Part shown: positions 44,825-53,393 of the stretch, in pieces
How the letters are laid out: each line of letters starts with the position of its first letter
Position numbering within the stretch: the first letter of the stretch is position 1
Assembly: GCA_034370385.1 (NCBI GenBank)
Contig: JAXMKZ010000004.1
Location: forward strand, 114,174-178,173
From: Coriobacteriia bacterium
GTDB lineage: Bacteria; Actinomycetota; Coriobacteriia; Anaerosomatales; PHET01
DNA: 64,000 bases
Reading direction: 5' to 3'
The notes under the pieces: generated by a model
Told to the model about the DNA's origin: nothing
Seen by the model: only the letters and a program-made list of their open reading frames with translations
The model's database searches: none
Program-made: the position numbers and the translations under genes

Positions 44825-45877
44825 GTGAGCTACGCTGAGTCCAAGGTTTTCGGTGATCGCGGGGAGGCGATCGTCGCCGAGGTCGTGCAGAGGCATTGCC
44901 CGCCGGATGCAGTCATCCTCAACGACCTGCTCTTCGACGGCGTGGACACGACCACGCAGGTCGATCACATCCTGATAGACCGGTTCGGGTTGCTGCTCAT
45001 CGAAACCAAGTACTACAACGCGCTTCTCAAGGGGACAAGCGACGACCGGACCTGGACCGCCTGCTACCAGGATGGTGGTCGCAGGCAGCTTCACAATCCC
45101 CTCAGGCAAAACGAAGGGCACCGCACCAAACTCCTGAGGACGTTGCAGCAGAACGGCTATCGCTTGGACCCGAGCTACACCCAAAGCGTGATCGTTTTTG
45201 CCAGAGGCCACGTCGGTGACCTCGATCTGACTGTCGAGGATCGAGCTCGAGTCCTCACCGCAGACGAGTTCGACCATCACCTAGCGACCCGCGCGGATTT
45301 CGCCCCCAACAGCGGAGACCTCAACCCGGACCAGATCGCGGCAATTGGCGACCTCGTGAGCACCCTGGACCGCAGTGCCGACGCCAAGGTGCAAGCGCGT
45401 CACGAGCGCATGGTCAAGAAGGCCTCCGGACGGAAGTTCGGTCGCGGCCCACGTCCTGCACGCACCTCAACCCCTCGGCCTCGCACTCCGCGAAGCACAT
45501 CGCGTCCAAGGCGGCAGGCGAACCCACTTGGCGCACTGCTCGCCGTCCTGCTGTTCGCCGCTTGGATATGGGGCCCACGCGCATTGGACTTCTTCTCGGG
45601 ACCTGAAGCGGCCCCGGCGCCAGCAACTGCGCCGCAGGCTCAACTCGACTTCCCTGCCCCGAGTGTCGGCGCGGCGTTGGAACGCGTACGGGAGGCCGAC
45701 CCGATCGTCGCTGACAGCCTGGTCGACGCCGAGAGCCCCGCTTTGTCCGACGTGAAGGGCTACCCCACTTACACCTGGCAGTACGCGCGCCAAACCGGGC
45801 CGGAGACCGTGTCGGTCCGAAAGCTGTCTGTGTCGTTCGACCAGTCAGGACAGATAGTGGGAGTGAGCAAGGAGTAG
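44825..45877 (+). CDS. NERD-domain nuclease-like membrane protein
   Basis: GTG 44825 has GGGGG about 8 nt upstream, 350 aa. Residues 8-140 form a NERD nuclease-related domain: GDRGEAIVAEVV, VDHILIDRFGLLLIETKYY (Asp and E-x-K of the PDDEXK-like centre) and SVIVFARGHVGDLDL. A basic, Pro/Arg-rich linker (PRPARTSTPRPRTPRSTSRP) leads to a transmembrane helix (about 245-265, LLAVLLFAAWIWG) and a C-terminal domain (about 290-350) ending VRKLSVSFDQSGQIVGVSKE. The NERD part is cytoplasmic and the tail outside. The layout suggests anchoring of a nucleic-acid enzyme to the membrane. Confidence 0.82.
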   Translation: MSYAESKVFGDRGEAIVAEVVQRHCPPDAVILNDLLFDGVDTTTQVDHILIDRFGLLLIETKYYNALLKGTSDDRTWTACYQDGGRRQLHNPLRQNEGHRTKLLRTLQQNGYRLDPSYTQSVIVFARGHVGDLDLTVEDRARVLTADEFDHHLATRADFAPNSGDLNPDQIAAIGDLVSTLDRSADAKVQARHERMVKKASGRKFGRGPRPARTSTPRPRTPRSTSRPRRQANPLGALLAVLLFAAWIWGPRALDFFSGPEAAPAPATAPQAQLDFPAPSVGAALERVREADPIVADSLVDAESPALSDVKGYPTYTWQYARQTGPETVSVRKLSVSFDQSGQIVGVSKE

Positions 45878-46022
45878 GGCAGCGGACGGGTGCCAGGGGA
45901 ACAGACGGAAGGAGCCACTTCTCCTGATGTTCTTGTCGAATCCGGCCGCATCCCCCTGTGGTGCGACTAGCTGGACCGAGTCTTTCGCTGCCACGAGTCC
46001 CCCCTCCTAGGTCCAGAAGCGG

Positions 46023-49000
46023 CTACGGCCGCCATGCGGCCGACAGGCCTTTCCCGCTCATGACTAATCGCTCGCCCGCACCATCCGCGCCCACAACCCA
46101 AAGCTTGTTGGTCGTGTCGTAGTCCCATGATGACCCGGTAGTGTATGCGAGCCGGTTCCCGCTCTTCAGCCAGGCGAGTCCGTGCACGCCCGTCTTGGCG
46201 AAGACGCGGCGTCGCGCACCTGTGCGCGGATTGATTATGTAGACATCGTCGTTCGGCCCACGAGTGGCGAGTTCCTGAGAATCAGGTGACCACGCTGCCC
46301 CCTGGTGTCCATCCTCCGTGGAGAGCAGCAACTGCCCGGTGTAGTCAACGACTTGGATCCCCCATTTCCACACCACGTCCACGAGACTGCCATCCGGAGA
46401 CGCCCTACCGCCGAAGGTACCGTTCTGCGTTGTCTTTCGCACGGTTCGGATGTCCGTGCGCGCGTTCGTGACCGTGTCGTGCCGAACAAGCGTCTCGTCG
46501 CACCACTCCAGTCCATTCTCGTCCACCATCACGTTGCGATACGTCATCTGGAAGAGGCGCGACGCTGCCGGAGCGGCACACACCCAACCACCAGCCTCCA
46601 GCGGTGCGTCCGTCACCGCATCCCTAGTCACATCGTAGATGCGCCACGAATACTCGTCTGCGTCGTCCCAACCTTGTCTCGCGTCGAGGAGCAGCCGACT
46701 ATTGTCGATCCAGTCAATCGAGTCGATGCCGGACCATTCACCGGTGTTCGCAGCAACCTCCACGAGACGATCGCCAACCATGCGGTAGAGGAACAATCCC
46801 CAGACGCTGGCGCCGGCACCGACTCGCATCGCCAGGTACCGCCCGTCCGGTGACCATTCCATCAGGGGCGCCCCGCCCTTGCTGAAGCCTGAGTAGACCT
46901 CGGTTTCACGATTGGTCTCACCGTCGCGGTACATCACCGTCCAACCGTTGGCTTCAGGCATCACCGCTTTCGCGTATACGAAGTCCGGGAGGGGCGGCGG
47001 CGCTGGTGCGGCTTGCTTCGCAAGGACCTTCTCCCACTCGAAGACCGTGGTGTGCCACTGAGCTAGGGTCTTGTTGAACACCTCGACTTTCGCGCCGGCC
47101 TCAGCGCGCAATCCACCCCTGAGCTCCCAAAGGGGATCGCCTCGCGGATCGGCGTGCGCTTTCACGAAGGCCTCGACCGAGGCATCCGGCCCCGCGATGC
47201 CATAGAGCATCAGCGCGATGTGGGCGCCGGCATAGACTCGGGCGTCGGCAGAAGCTGTCAGCGTCGGCGGCTGATAGGTGAAGCTGGACGAGCGCTCGGA
47301 TATGGGCGACCAATTGCCCGAGTCGTAGCGGACGCCCACTTTGTAGGATGCCTGTTGGACAGCTCCGGCCGACACGCCAACGGAAATCCTGCCGTCGGCA
47401 CCGGCATACACCGAGACCTCGGGCACGAACACCACAGGCACGGGCCCCACGTTCACCGTCATCGGCGCCAGTTTCCAGCGGTAAAGCTCGACGCGCTTGC
47501 TCAGACTCGCCGAGACCGACGACGAGACCTTGACCTCGGCCTTCTCGGAGACCTTGGTCGTGAACTCGAATGTCTTCAGCGTGAACCACGAGATATCGGC
47601 GTGGGCGTCGACCTCGGCAGTGAACTCGATCGAACCGTTGAGCTTGACTTGATCGGCCTTGGTCGACTCGTCACCGTCGGCGTCGTACACGACCACATCG
47701 TCCAGTGCGAGGTCGAAGCTCTTCGAGAGAGCCGCCGCATCCACGCTCGACGCCGACACCCCTGGCCTCATCGCCTTGCCCGAAACGACCGTTTCCGGCG
47801 ACAACTCCCGCTGCAGATCGATCGAACCCTGCCCGATCACATCAACCAGTTGGGCGGGCTGAGTCATGACTCGCACGCCGCTGCCAGATTGTGTTACGCC
47901 GGTGACCTCACGGAGGAAGCCCTCAGGCGCTTCAGTCGTCGGACCAGAGACGATGACGTCGCCCGGAACGAGCGAGGCGGTCAGCGTCGAAGGCGAGGAG
48001 AAGGTCACCGCCTGATCCGTGACCCCTGCCACCGTGGCTGCGGCCTCTCCTGCGATGACCTCGGCATCCTCGGCAATTCGCGTGGTGCCCGCCTCAACGA
48101 GTGCGCGAGACACAGCGGAGGGCAGCACCGAGGCGGGACCGATCAGGCGGATGCGCCGAATGGCCGACCCGTGTGCGCGAACGAAACCAACAGCCGCGGC
48201 CGCGGAAGACACGGTGTTGCCCGACAGCAGGAGCGGAGTCCGAGACCTCGCGGCGAAGCTTGGTGCCGTGAGCAAGTATGCCGCTGACGAGTCTGATGCG
48301 ACGCTGACTTCTTCGAGGGGGTAGCCAGCGTCAACCGCCCTCTCGGCGAGCACTCGAGCGATCGAACGCGAACTTGTGCCGCTCACACGTGACGCCGTGA
48401 CCTTGAGTGACTTCAGCTGTGTTGTGACGACGCTGGGAAGCGCCGACGTCGTTCCGACCACGAGCGCCGCGGTCGGGTCGAGAGACGTGATGGCTGCGCG
48501 GCTTGAGCTGTACAGCCCTTTCGAGCTCGCGAATAGCAGCGGGCGCCGCAGACGCGCAGCCTCACCGGCAGCCACAAGCGCGGGGATCGTGCTGGCTGGA
48601 GCAACGACGATTCCGGTGACATTTCGCCGCCGATCGATGTAGCCCGCAACTACCCGCGCAGTCGCATCGACACCAGCACCGGACAGACGTGTCACGCTCA
48701 CGCGTCGAGCCGCGAGTGACGCGCTCACTCTGCCGCCGACGACGGCAGTCGAGCCGACCACGATCGCCTTGGTCGCCTTGAGGCGCGCGATCTCTTTGGC
48801 GGTCGAAGCAGGCAGCGTGGAGTCCGCGAGTAGAATCGGCGCGTCGAGCACCGTCGATAGCGGCGCCGCTATCGCTGCGTAGAGCGGGCTGCGCGAGGGC
48901 GCGATGATGACGACTCCCGAGCCCCTCGCCCAACCGCCCTTCGACAGGGCGGCGGCGCGAGCGGCTGCGCTCGAGCCGGACAACCGTTGCACTGTCGGAG

Positions 49001-49145
49001 CGTCGACTGCGACGCCGGGGGCGACACTTGCAGCGGTGCGCGCAGGGGCAGGAGGCACGGCGCGTGCGGGCGCTGAGACCGGCAGAAGCGTGCCGACCAA
49101 CACCCCACTCAGAACCAGGCGGACGAGACGGCGGATAGCCCCCAT
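46023..49145 (-). CDS. Secreted cell-wall-binding repeat 2 protein with beta-propeller
   Basis: ATG 49145, preceded by GAGGGGAG, gives 1040 aa. A signal peptide ends near ARAVPPAP. Residues 50-360 contain three cell-wall-binding repeat 2 (CWB2) modules, shown by VVIIAPSRSPLYAAIAAPLS, TKAIVVGSTAVVGGRV, VTGIVVAPASTIPALVAAGEA and IRRIRLIGPASVLPSAV. A beta-rich middle region follows, then a C-terminal beta-propeller-like part with WSPDGRYLAMR and AWSPDSQELATRG (TolB/WD40-like blades). It is exported and probably wall-attached. It is the only exported protein in the island, and may be a passenger. Confidence 0.85.
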   Translation of the reverse strand: MGAIRRLVRLVLSGVLVGTLLPVSAPARAVPPAPARTAASVAPGVAVDAPTVQRLSGSSAAARAAALSKGGWARGSGVVIIAPSRSPLYAAIAAPLSTVLDAPILLADSTLPASTAKEIARLKATKAIVVGSTAVVGGRVSASLAARRVSVTRLSGAGVDATARVVAGYIDRRRNVTGIVVAPASTIPALVAAGEAARLRRPLLFASSKGLYSSSRAAITSLDPTAALVVGTTSALPSVVTTQLKSLKVTASRVSGTSSRSIARVLAERAVDAGYPLEEVSVASDSSAAYLLTAPSFAARSRTPLLLSGNTVSSAAAAVGFVRAHGSAIRRIRLIGPASVLPSAVSRALVEAGTTRIAEDAEVIAGEAAATVAGVTDQAVTFSSPSTLTASLVPGDVIVSGPTTEAPEGFLREVTGVTQSGSGVRVMTQPAQLVDVIGQGSIDLQRELSPETVVSGKAMRPGVSASSVDAAALSKSFDLALDDVVVYDADGDESTKADQVKLNGSIEFTAEVDAHADISWFTLKTFEFTTKVSEKAEVKVSSSVSASLSKRVELYRWKLAPMTVNVGPVPVVFVPEVSVYAGADGRISVGVSAGAVQQASYKVGVRYDSGNWSPISERSSSFTYQPPTLTASADARVYAGAHIALMLYGIAGPDASVEAFVKAHADPRGDPLWELRGGLRAEAGAKVEVFNKTLAQWHTTVFEWEKVLAKQAAPAPPPLPDFVYAKAVMPEANGWTVMYRDGETNRETEVYSGFSKGGAPLMEWSPDGRYLAMRVGAGASVWGLFLYRMVGDRLVEVAANTGEWSGIDSIDWIDNSRLLLDARQGWDDADEYSWRIYDVTRDAVTDAPLEAGGWVCAAPAASRLFQMTYRNVMVDENGLEWCDETLVRHDTVTNARTDIRTVRKTTQNGTFGGRASPDGSLVDVVWKWGIQVVDYTGQLLLSTEDGHQGAAWSPDSQELATRGPNDDVYIINPRTGARRRVFAKTGVHGLAWLKSGNRLAYTTGSSWDYDTTNKLWVVGADGAGERLVMSGKGLSAAWRP

Positions 49146-49470
49146 GTCGTTCTCCCCTCTTGCGTGACCCCTTGGCACGGCACTGGCATCCACTTCCCAG
49201 CGGCTGCGAGCGAGGGCACGCAACATCCCCGTGAGGGCCAGGCCATCGGAGCACGCCCAATGGGACAACCGGATCAACTGGCCCTTCGGAAGACAGCCTA
49301 TCACTCGGTCCCGGGTTCGCGCCGACCTCTGGCCCCCCATCCGAAGCACCACCACGCAACATCGGACCACCCCGACGGACTTGCCTAGCCCGGTCGAAAG
49401 CGCGGCAGTGTTGAACAGCGCGAGGTTGACCTGCTGAGAAACGGCTTCACTTCGTGGCACGTACGCCCGT
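49146..49470. other. Upstream region of the CWB2 gene
   Basis: No convincing gene was seen in this 325-bp stretch. It must hold the promoter of the CWB2 gene on the minus strand. The next motif of the island family begins at 49471. Confidence 0.5.
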
Positions 49471-49507
49471 CGCGCGGCAGCGAAGTCGGGCTGAGACTCC
49501 GAAGGGC
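49471..49507 (+). repeat. Island motif, copy 3 (long form)
   Basis: GCAGCGAAGTCGGGCTGAGA then CTCCGAAGGG. The first part is nearly identical to the copy at 55203, and both are preceded by CGCRCGGCRG. It is between the CWB2 and ORF6N modules. Confidence 0.6.
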
Positions 49508-49537
49508 ACCCACCAGCGCGGTGCGTCACGTGCGGTT

Positions 49538-50053
49538 CTATGGATCCTTCGGATGAACGAACCCCACGGGGTGCTTCGGAGGGTTCGGCGGTGCCATCAG
49601 CTGCCGGATCGCGTCGAAGATCACGCCGAACTGCGAGTCGTATCGAGCTTCCAGTTCATCGATTCTGTTCGCGAGCTCAGTGCGAGATGCGAGCATCGCC
49701 TTCATTCTCACAAAGGCCCTCATTATCTGGACGTTCACCTCGACGGCGCGCTCACCCCTCAGCACAGACGACAGCATCGCCACTCCCTCCTGCGTGAAGG
49801 CGAAGGGCAGCCCCCTGCGTCCACCTCTGCCAGCCGGCTTCAAGCCAACCGCGTTTCGTTCCTGTTCAGTCAGCTGGAACATGAAGTCCTCTGAAAATCG
49901 CTCAGGATTACGCCTGACAGCCTGCAGCAGGGCACGCGTCTCGACGGCATACATGCGCGCCAGATCCGCATCCAGAAGCACCCTCAGTCCTCGAAGTTCG
50001 AGAATGGTGAGCTCAATCGCGTCCGCCGAAATGATGCTAGTTGAATCCGTCAT
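49538..50053 (-). CDS. ORF6N-domain DNA-binding protein
   Basis: The protein is 171 aa. The ORF6N domain is clear at residues 10-105: LRGLRVLLDADLARMYAVETRALLQAVRRNPERFSEDFMFQLTE, then LPFAFTQEGVAMLSSVL. A C-terminal helix (about 115-150) is likely a dimerisation segment. Such proteins are common in phages and mobile elements and often regulate themselves. A perfect 27-bp palindrome lies 15 bp upstream of the start. Function in the cell is unknown. Confidence 0.9.
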   Translation of the reverse strand: MTDSTSIISADAIELTILELRGLRVLLDADLARMYAVETRALLQAVRRNPERFSEDFMFQLTEQERNAVGLKPAGRGGRRGLPFAFTQEGVAMLSSVLRGERAVEVNVQIMRAFVRMKAMLASRTELANRIDELEARYDSQFGVIFDAIRQLMAPPNPPKHPVGFVHPKDP

Positions 50054-50067
50054 GACATCTCCCCTCC

Positions 50068-50094
50068 TTTGACATCACAGTCTGTGATGTCAAA
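50068..50094. promoter_or_regulatory. Perfect 27-bp palindrome before ORF6N gene
   Basis: TTTGACATCACAG and CTGTGATGTCAAA are perfectly complementary 13-bp arms around a single T, 15 bp upstream of the ORF6N start. It is very likely the operator, and the protein itself is the obvious candidate to bind it. Confidence 0.75.
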
Positions 50095-50196
50095 GACCCG
50101 CGCACACCACTCCCATGGTGTCGACGATGCCATGAAGGGATTATCGGTCTGTTACCGCTCCCAGCGATCTCCCGCAGCGGTCATCGTCCGACCCCG

Positions 50197-50412
50197 CTAC
50201 TCCCCTGCAAGCTCCTCCAGCCGCCGGAGCGCCGCCGCGACCAGCACGTCGCTCTCGACTCCGACCCTCGCCGCCAGCACGTCAGCCACCGTACGCAGGT
50301 CCGCCTCCGCCATCAGCTCCGCGTCCGACTCCTCGGCGCACAGCGGGATCGCGAGCGCCTCCTTCGGGTCCAGAACCCGAAGGGCGGAGGCGCTGGCCTC
50401 ACTCCGGCTCAA
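50197..50412 (-). CDS. Small open frame after mazF, doubtful
   Basis: A TTG start at 50412 inside the end of mazF gives 71 aa. The C-terminal half (MAEADLRTVADVLAARVGVESDVLVAAALRRLEELAGE) has good amphipathic helix character and could be an antitoxin remnant. The N-terminal half overlaps the island motif and has no convincing start. The product could begin at an internal ATG (38 aa). It may be chance. Confidence 0.25.
   Translation of the reverse strand: MSRSEASASALRVLDPKEALAIPLCAEESDAELMAEADLRTVADVLAARVGVESDVLVAAALRRLEELAGE
50361..50387 (+). repeat. Island motif, copy 4 (hairpin form)
   Basis: CCTTCGGG and CCCGAAGG are perfect 8-bp arms around TCCAGAA. It is 12 bp from the mazF stop codon. 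Confidence 0.6.
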
Positions 50413-50764
50413 CGACGATCATCAGGCCGGCAACCACCTCTTCCAGGTCAGCGGCGCTGGCCCTCCCCAACTGCTTGTCGAATCGTCCCAGCGAGAGCGC
50501 CCTCACCTGCAGCACGTCAGCTACCGACTCTTTCGCCAGCCCGGTTTCAGCACTCGAGTGCAAAGGCACGAGCCACGTCTTGCCCGACTTCGCCGGCGTC
50601 AACCCGGTGATCGGTGCGACCAGCCTCAGCGCGAGGGCCCTGTAGGAATCCCCGGAGAGGACGAGGACCGGCCTTGTCTTGTTGAGCTCCTGACCTCTGA
50701 TGGGCTCCATGTCTGCCCACCGGATCTCGCCCTGCCTCGGGTCGGCGCTACTCGTCTTCTTCAT
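50399..50764 (-). CDS. MazF/PemK-family endoribonuclease toxin
   Basis: ATG 50764 overlaps the preceding XRE-ImmA gene by 17 nt, 121 aa. Residues 10-50 follow the MazF pattern: RQGEIRWADMEPIRGQELNKTRPVLVLSGDSY, with the G-x-I-x-W strand and K-x-R-P loop. VAPITGLT and WLVPLHSS, then ESVADVLQVRALSLGRF complete the fold. It should be an mRNA-cleaving toxin. The partner is unusual: no MazE-like protein is adjacent, and the XRE-ImmA protein is the likely antitoxin or regulator. Confidence 0.85.
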   Translation of the reverse strand: MKKTSSADPRQGEIRWADMEPIRGQELNKTRPVLVLSGDSYRALALRLVAPITGLTPAKSGKTWLVPLHSSAETGLAKESVADVLQVRALSLGRFDKQLGRASAADLEEVVAGLMIVVEPE

Positions 50765-51935
50765 GGTCCCACTCGCCGAGATCGGCATCGAGCCATTCAT
50801 GGTCGATTTCGCGGTTGTACTCTGCGGAAATCGATTCCACCTGGGCCCGGATGATCGCGTTGCGCTCCTCGCGAGGAAGCGCCATCAGAGCACGCCGATC
50901 CAGTCCCGCATGCCACGGTTCTGCAGCCGCGCTCGGGATGTACTCGATCATCGTCTCGCGTGCGATCAGGCCCTCTGCCTCCGCGCGCCTTGCGTGGGTC
51001 TCGTTCCATGTCGAGCGCTCTTTGGGCTCTTCCGCAGGCTCCACGTTTCGCCAGCCGGCGCGGTTCACGTACATGCACCACCAGGAGTAGCCGGCGTCAT
51101 CGAGTACATCAAGGTCATGCAGCCGGTACAGCACCCCCTGCATACTGATGCCCCACCTGGCCTTCGCTGCGAGAAGCTCCGCCATCGTGATTCGGGTGCG
51201 TATGGATCCGAACTCGTCCCGAACCGCCTGTTCGGGGTAGAGAAACGCGCCTGCGAACCTCTTTGCGGCCTTCTCTTCGTCCACGCCATCGGCTACGTCC
51301 ATGGCCAGGTGTCCCGCCTCGTGCGCAATGCTCATGCGCTGCCGCGAACGGGTGACTTGGAGACGGGTCGCGATGCCACAGGCAACGGGCATCTCGTCCT
51401 CTAGTGCGATGATTGCGAGCCCGTCGAACTTCCTCGGAGTATCGACCTCGATAAGGTGTCCTCCGTGCGCCTCGACCGAATCGACGACACTGGCGATGGG
51501 TGCGTCTCCAAGGCCCCACACGGCCCGAAGCTGCGCTGCTGCCAGTTCCGCGTCTGCGATCTGGGACACCTCCGTGCATGCGCCCTCGAACGGAAACGTC
51601 ATGTCCAGTCCCAGCCGGTCGCCCAGGGACAGCCTTCGCTCAAGCTCGATGATCACCGTGTTCTCGATCGACTCCCGCTCCCTTTGCGGCAGTGTCGCAA
51701 GCGCCCGGAACGCAACCGGCCTGAAGTCGTACTCCGGCTCAGAGGCCAGCTGACTGGCGCGTACGCCGAGCGCACTGGCAAGCGATAGCAGAACAGTCGG
51801 GCGAGGAGTGGCGTCGCCCTTCTCGTACTTCGATAGCGCCTGCTTCGAAACCGAGGGATCCATGCGACTTGCGAGGTCGTCCAGTGAGTAGCCGCGCGCG
51901 GTACGGAACTGGCGGATTCGGCTGCCTAGACTCAC
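50748..51935 (-). CDS. XRE-ImmA/IrrE regulator-peptidase
   Basis: The protein is 395 aa. Residues 3-65 form an XRE helix-turn-helix (IRQFRTARGYSLDDLASRM, SKQALSKYEKGDATPRP). Residues 140-260 are an ImmA/IrrE zinc metalloprotease: MSIAHEAGHLAMDVADG has HExxH, and EEKAAKRFAGAFLYPEQAV has the third ligand region. The C-terminal part (residues 290-395) is helical and polar. Such proteins cleave repressors or act as antitoxins. The downstream mazF overlaps it by 17 nt. A 7-bp dyad upstream may be its operator. Confidence 0.88.
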   Translation of the reverse strand: MSLGSRIRQFRTARGYSLDDLASRMDPSVSKQALSKYEKGDATPRPTVLLSLASALGVRASQLASEPEYDFRPVAFRALATLPQRERESIENTVIIELERRLSLGDRLGLDMTFPFEGACTEVSQIADAELAAAQLRAVWGLGDAPIASVVDSVEAHGGHLIEVDTPRKFDGLAIIALEDEMPVACGIATRLQVTRSRQRMSIAHEAGHLAMDVADGVDEEKAAKRFAGAFLYPEQAVRDEFGSIRTRITMAELLAAKARWGISMQGVLYRLHDLDVLDDAGYSWWCMYVNRAGWRNVEPAEEPKERSTWNETHARRAEAEGLIARETMIEYIPSAAAEPWHAGLDRRALMALPREERNAIIRAQVESISAEYNREIDHEWLDADLGEWDHEEDE

Positions 51936-51950
51936 GGGTGCACCCCCTTC

Positions 51951-51989
51951 GGTTGACGATTCATAAGACTATACGCCCATTTGTCAACC
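51951..51989. promoter_or_regulatory. Dyad upstream of XRE-ImmA gene
   Basis: Arms GGTTGAC (51951-51957) and GTCAACC (51983-51989) are perfectly complementary, 25 bp apart, across an AT-rich segment 15 bp upstream of the start. The XRE protein may bind both half sites. Confidence 0.45.
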
Positions 51990-52049
51990 AAACTACCACC
52001 GCCGTCTGACATCGGCTCGTAAGGTAGGCAGCATCCGCGAGTCTAGTTT

Positions 52050-52240
52050 GGCGCTCGAAACGGCCGCCGTTCGCTCGTACAGCTTGCCGACGATTTCGGC
52101 GCGCAGAGTGCGTACGCTTCAGTGCTCGTGGGCGGCGAAGACCGCGTAGAAGTCGCGTCTTCCCAGCTCGGCGATGCTCAATAGCTCGCTGAAGAGACTC
52201 CAGCCCAATTGTCGCGACAGTGTCGCGACAATTGAGATCT
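52050..52240 (-). pseudogene. DUF1016 gene remnant
   Basis: On the minus strand this segment encodes VATLSRQLGWSLFSELLSIA and DFYAVFAAHEH, then TGA (52119-52121), then SVRTLRAEIVGKLYERTAAV. It aligns with residues 100-165 of the two full DUF1016 proteins (SWSHFTELLTISEQ, DFYTAFAAHERW, SVRTLRAKIVGKLYERT). The TGA replaces the Trp codon. No start, N-terminal domain or nuclease domain remains. It contains a 13-bp perfect hairpin at the same place as the other copies. Confidence 0.8.
52206..52234. repeat. Intragenic hairpin in DUF1016 remnant
   Basis: CAATTGTCGCGAC and GTCGCGACAATTG are perfectly complementary 13-bp arms around AGT, the longest of the three DUF1016 hairpins. Confidence 0.65.
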
Positions 52241-52370
52241 CGGGGTGGTCCACCGCGGACTGGAGCATGCTCAACAGGCGCGCCGCCGTCACTGTGTTCG
52301 ACTTCGACCGGAATCCACATCATGCTGCCATGTGGAGCGCGTAACACCGGCCGTGCCGCACCCACGCGCC

Positions 52371-53393
52371 CTATCGCGCCGAGTACTCCCGCAGCACCTT
52401 GCACGCTCCGTCAACGACCTGAGTTGCGTGCTCCAAGACGGCCTCGCCCGGAAACGCGTCTACCGTTGGCAGCGGTATATCCATGCCCTCGATGGGGAGT
52501 GCTGCGGCCAGTTCTCGAAGTGCCGAGCGCACAGCGACTGAAGCCTCATACGCGCTCTCCGCTCGGGCCGCAAGATCAACGCCAGCGTGAAGCGCTTCCA
52601 GCGCCCCGAACGCACTCATCCAGTCCACATACGCGGAGCCGCCCGCCGGCGCCCACTGCGCCTCAGGTACCAGGCGGTACTGCACGCTTCGCCCGACTTC
52701 GTACCGCTGCGCGAACCCCGCCTCCGCGAGTCCAGCGAGATACTCTGCGACCTGGCGCTGTGAGTAGGCGGTGCGCGATGCGATCAGCCGCCCATGCGCG
52801 GTTTCATGCGTCCACAGGTACAGGAGCGTCTCAGCTCGCACGCCGATGCCACAGAGCGCGCGGGCGGCGAAGCGCGACGAGGCTGACAGATCAGTTCTGG
52901 GATGCGTCGACATGCCCCGCAACGCAAGCGGTGGCCGAACGTAGCCCCGCTCCGCGAAGAACGGGTCCGTCTCGCCGAAGGACGGCATTTGGTCGCCGCT
53001 GCTATCACGGAATAGTGCGGAGGGGGCGTACGCCGCTCGTGACTCGCGAGCGTGCCACATCTCCGACAGCGGATTCCACTTCGACCCCTCAACCCTGGTC
53101 TGCAGCAACTCGATCATGACTGCTGCGAGATCTTGGACCTCGGCGGAAGCCGACTTCAGAATCCGTCGGAGTCGCGTCACGTCGAGAAGACGGCCGTTGA
53201 GCAGCAGCCAATCGAGCACTTCGTCGAACAGCCGCGGGTCCTGGCGCCCGAAAGACAGCGTCGCCACTAGCATCGCCTCGGGGTCGACCACAGTACGGCC
53301 ACTTCCGACCGTTCCTGCAACACCGATCTCGGTCCACTGCGCCCACAGGAGACCCAGCGCCGACGTGCGAAGATCATCTCTAGAGCGTTCCAT
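52371..53393 (-). CDS. Winged-helix protein of a nucleotidyltransferase pair
   Basis: The protein is 340 aa; its ATG 53393 overlaps the end of the nucleotidyltransferase frame by 14 nt. A winged helix-like segment occupies about residues 190-245 (ETLLYLWTHETAHGRLIAS, SQRQVAEYLAGLAEAGFA, GRSVQYRLVP). The N-terminal region is helical (LLWAQWTEIGVAG, EAMLVATLSFGRQDPRLFDEVLDWLL). This looks like the antitoxin or regulatory partner of the adjacent toxin-type nucleotidyltransferase, as in AbiE-like systems. The frame is intact although the toxin is not. Confidence 0.65.
   Translation of the reverse strand: MERSRDDLRTSALGLLWAQWTEIGVAGTVGSGRTVVDPEAMLVATLSFGRQDPRLFDEVLDWLLLNGRLLDVTRLRRILKSASAEVQDLAAVMIELLQTRVEGSKWNPLSEMWHARESRAAYAPSALFRDSSGDQMPSFGETDPFFAERGYVRPPLALRGMSTHPRTDLSASSRFAARALCGIGVRAETLLYLWTHETAHGRLIASRTAYSQRQVAEYLAGLAEAGFAQRYEVGRSVQYRLVPEAQWAPAGGSAYVDWMSAFGALEALHAGVDLAARAESAYEASVAVRSALRELAAALPIEGMDIPLPTVDAFPGEAVLEHATQVVDGACKVLREYSAR

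Noticed and set aside
52119..52121. TGA inside the DUF1016 remnant as a second selenocysteine codon
   Set aside because: Homologues have Trp, not Cys, at this place, and the rest of the gene is missing; this is decay.
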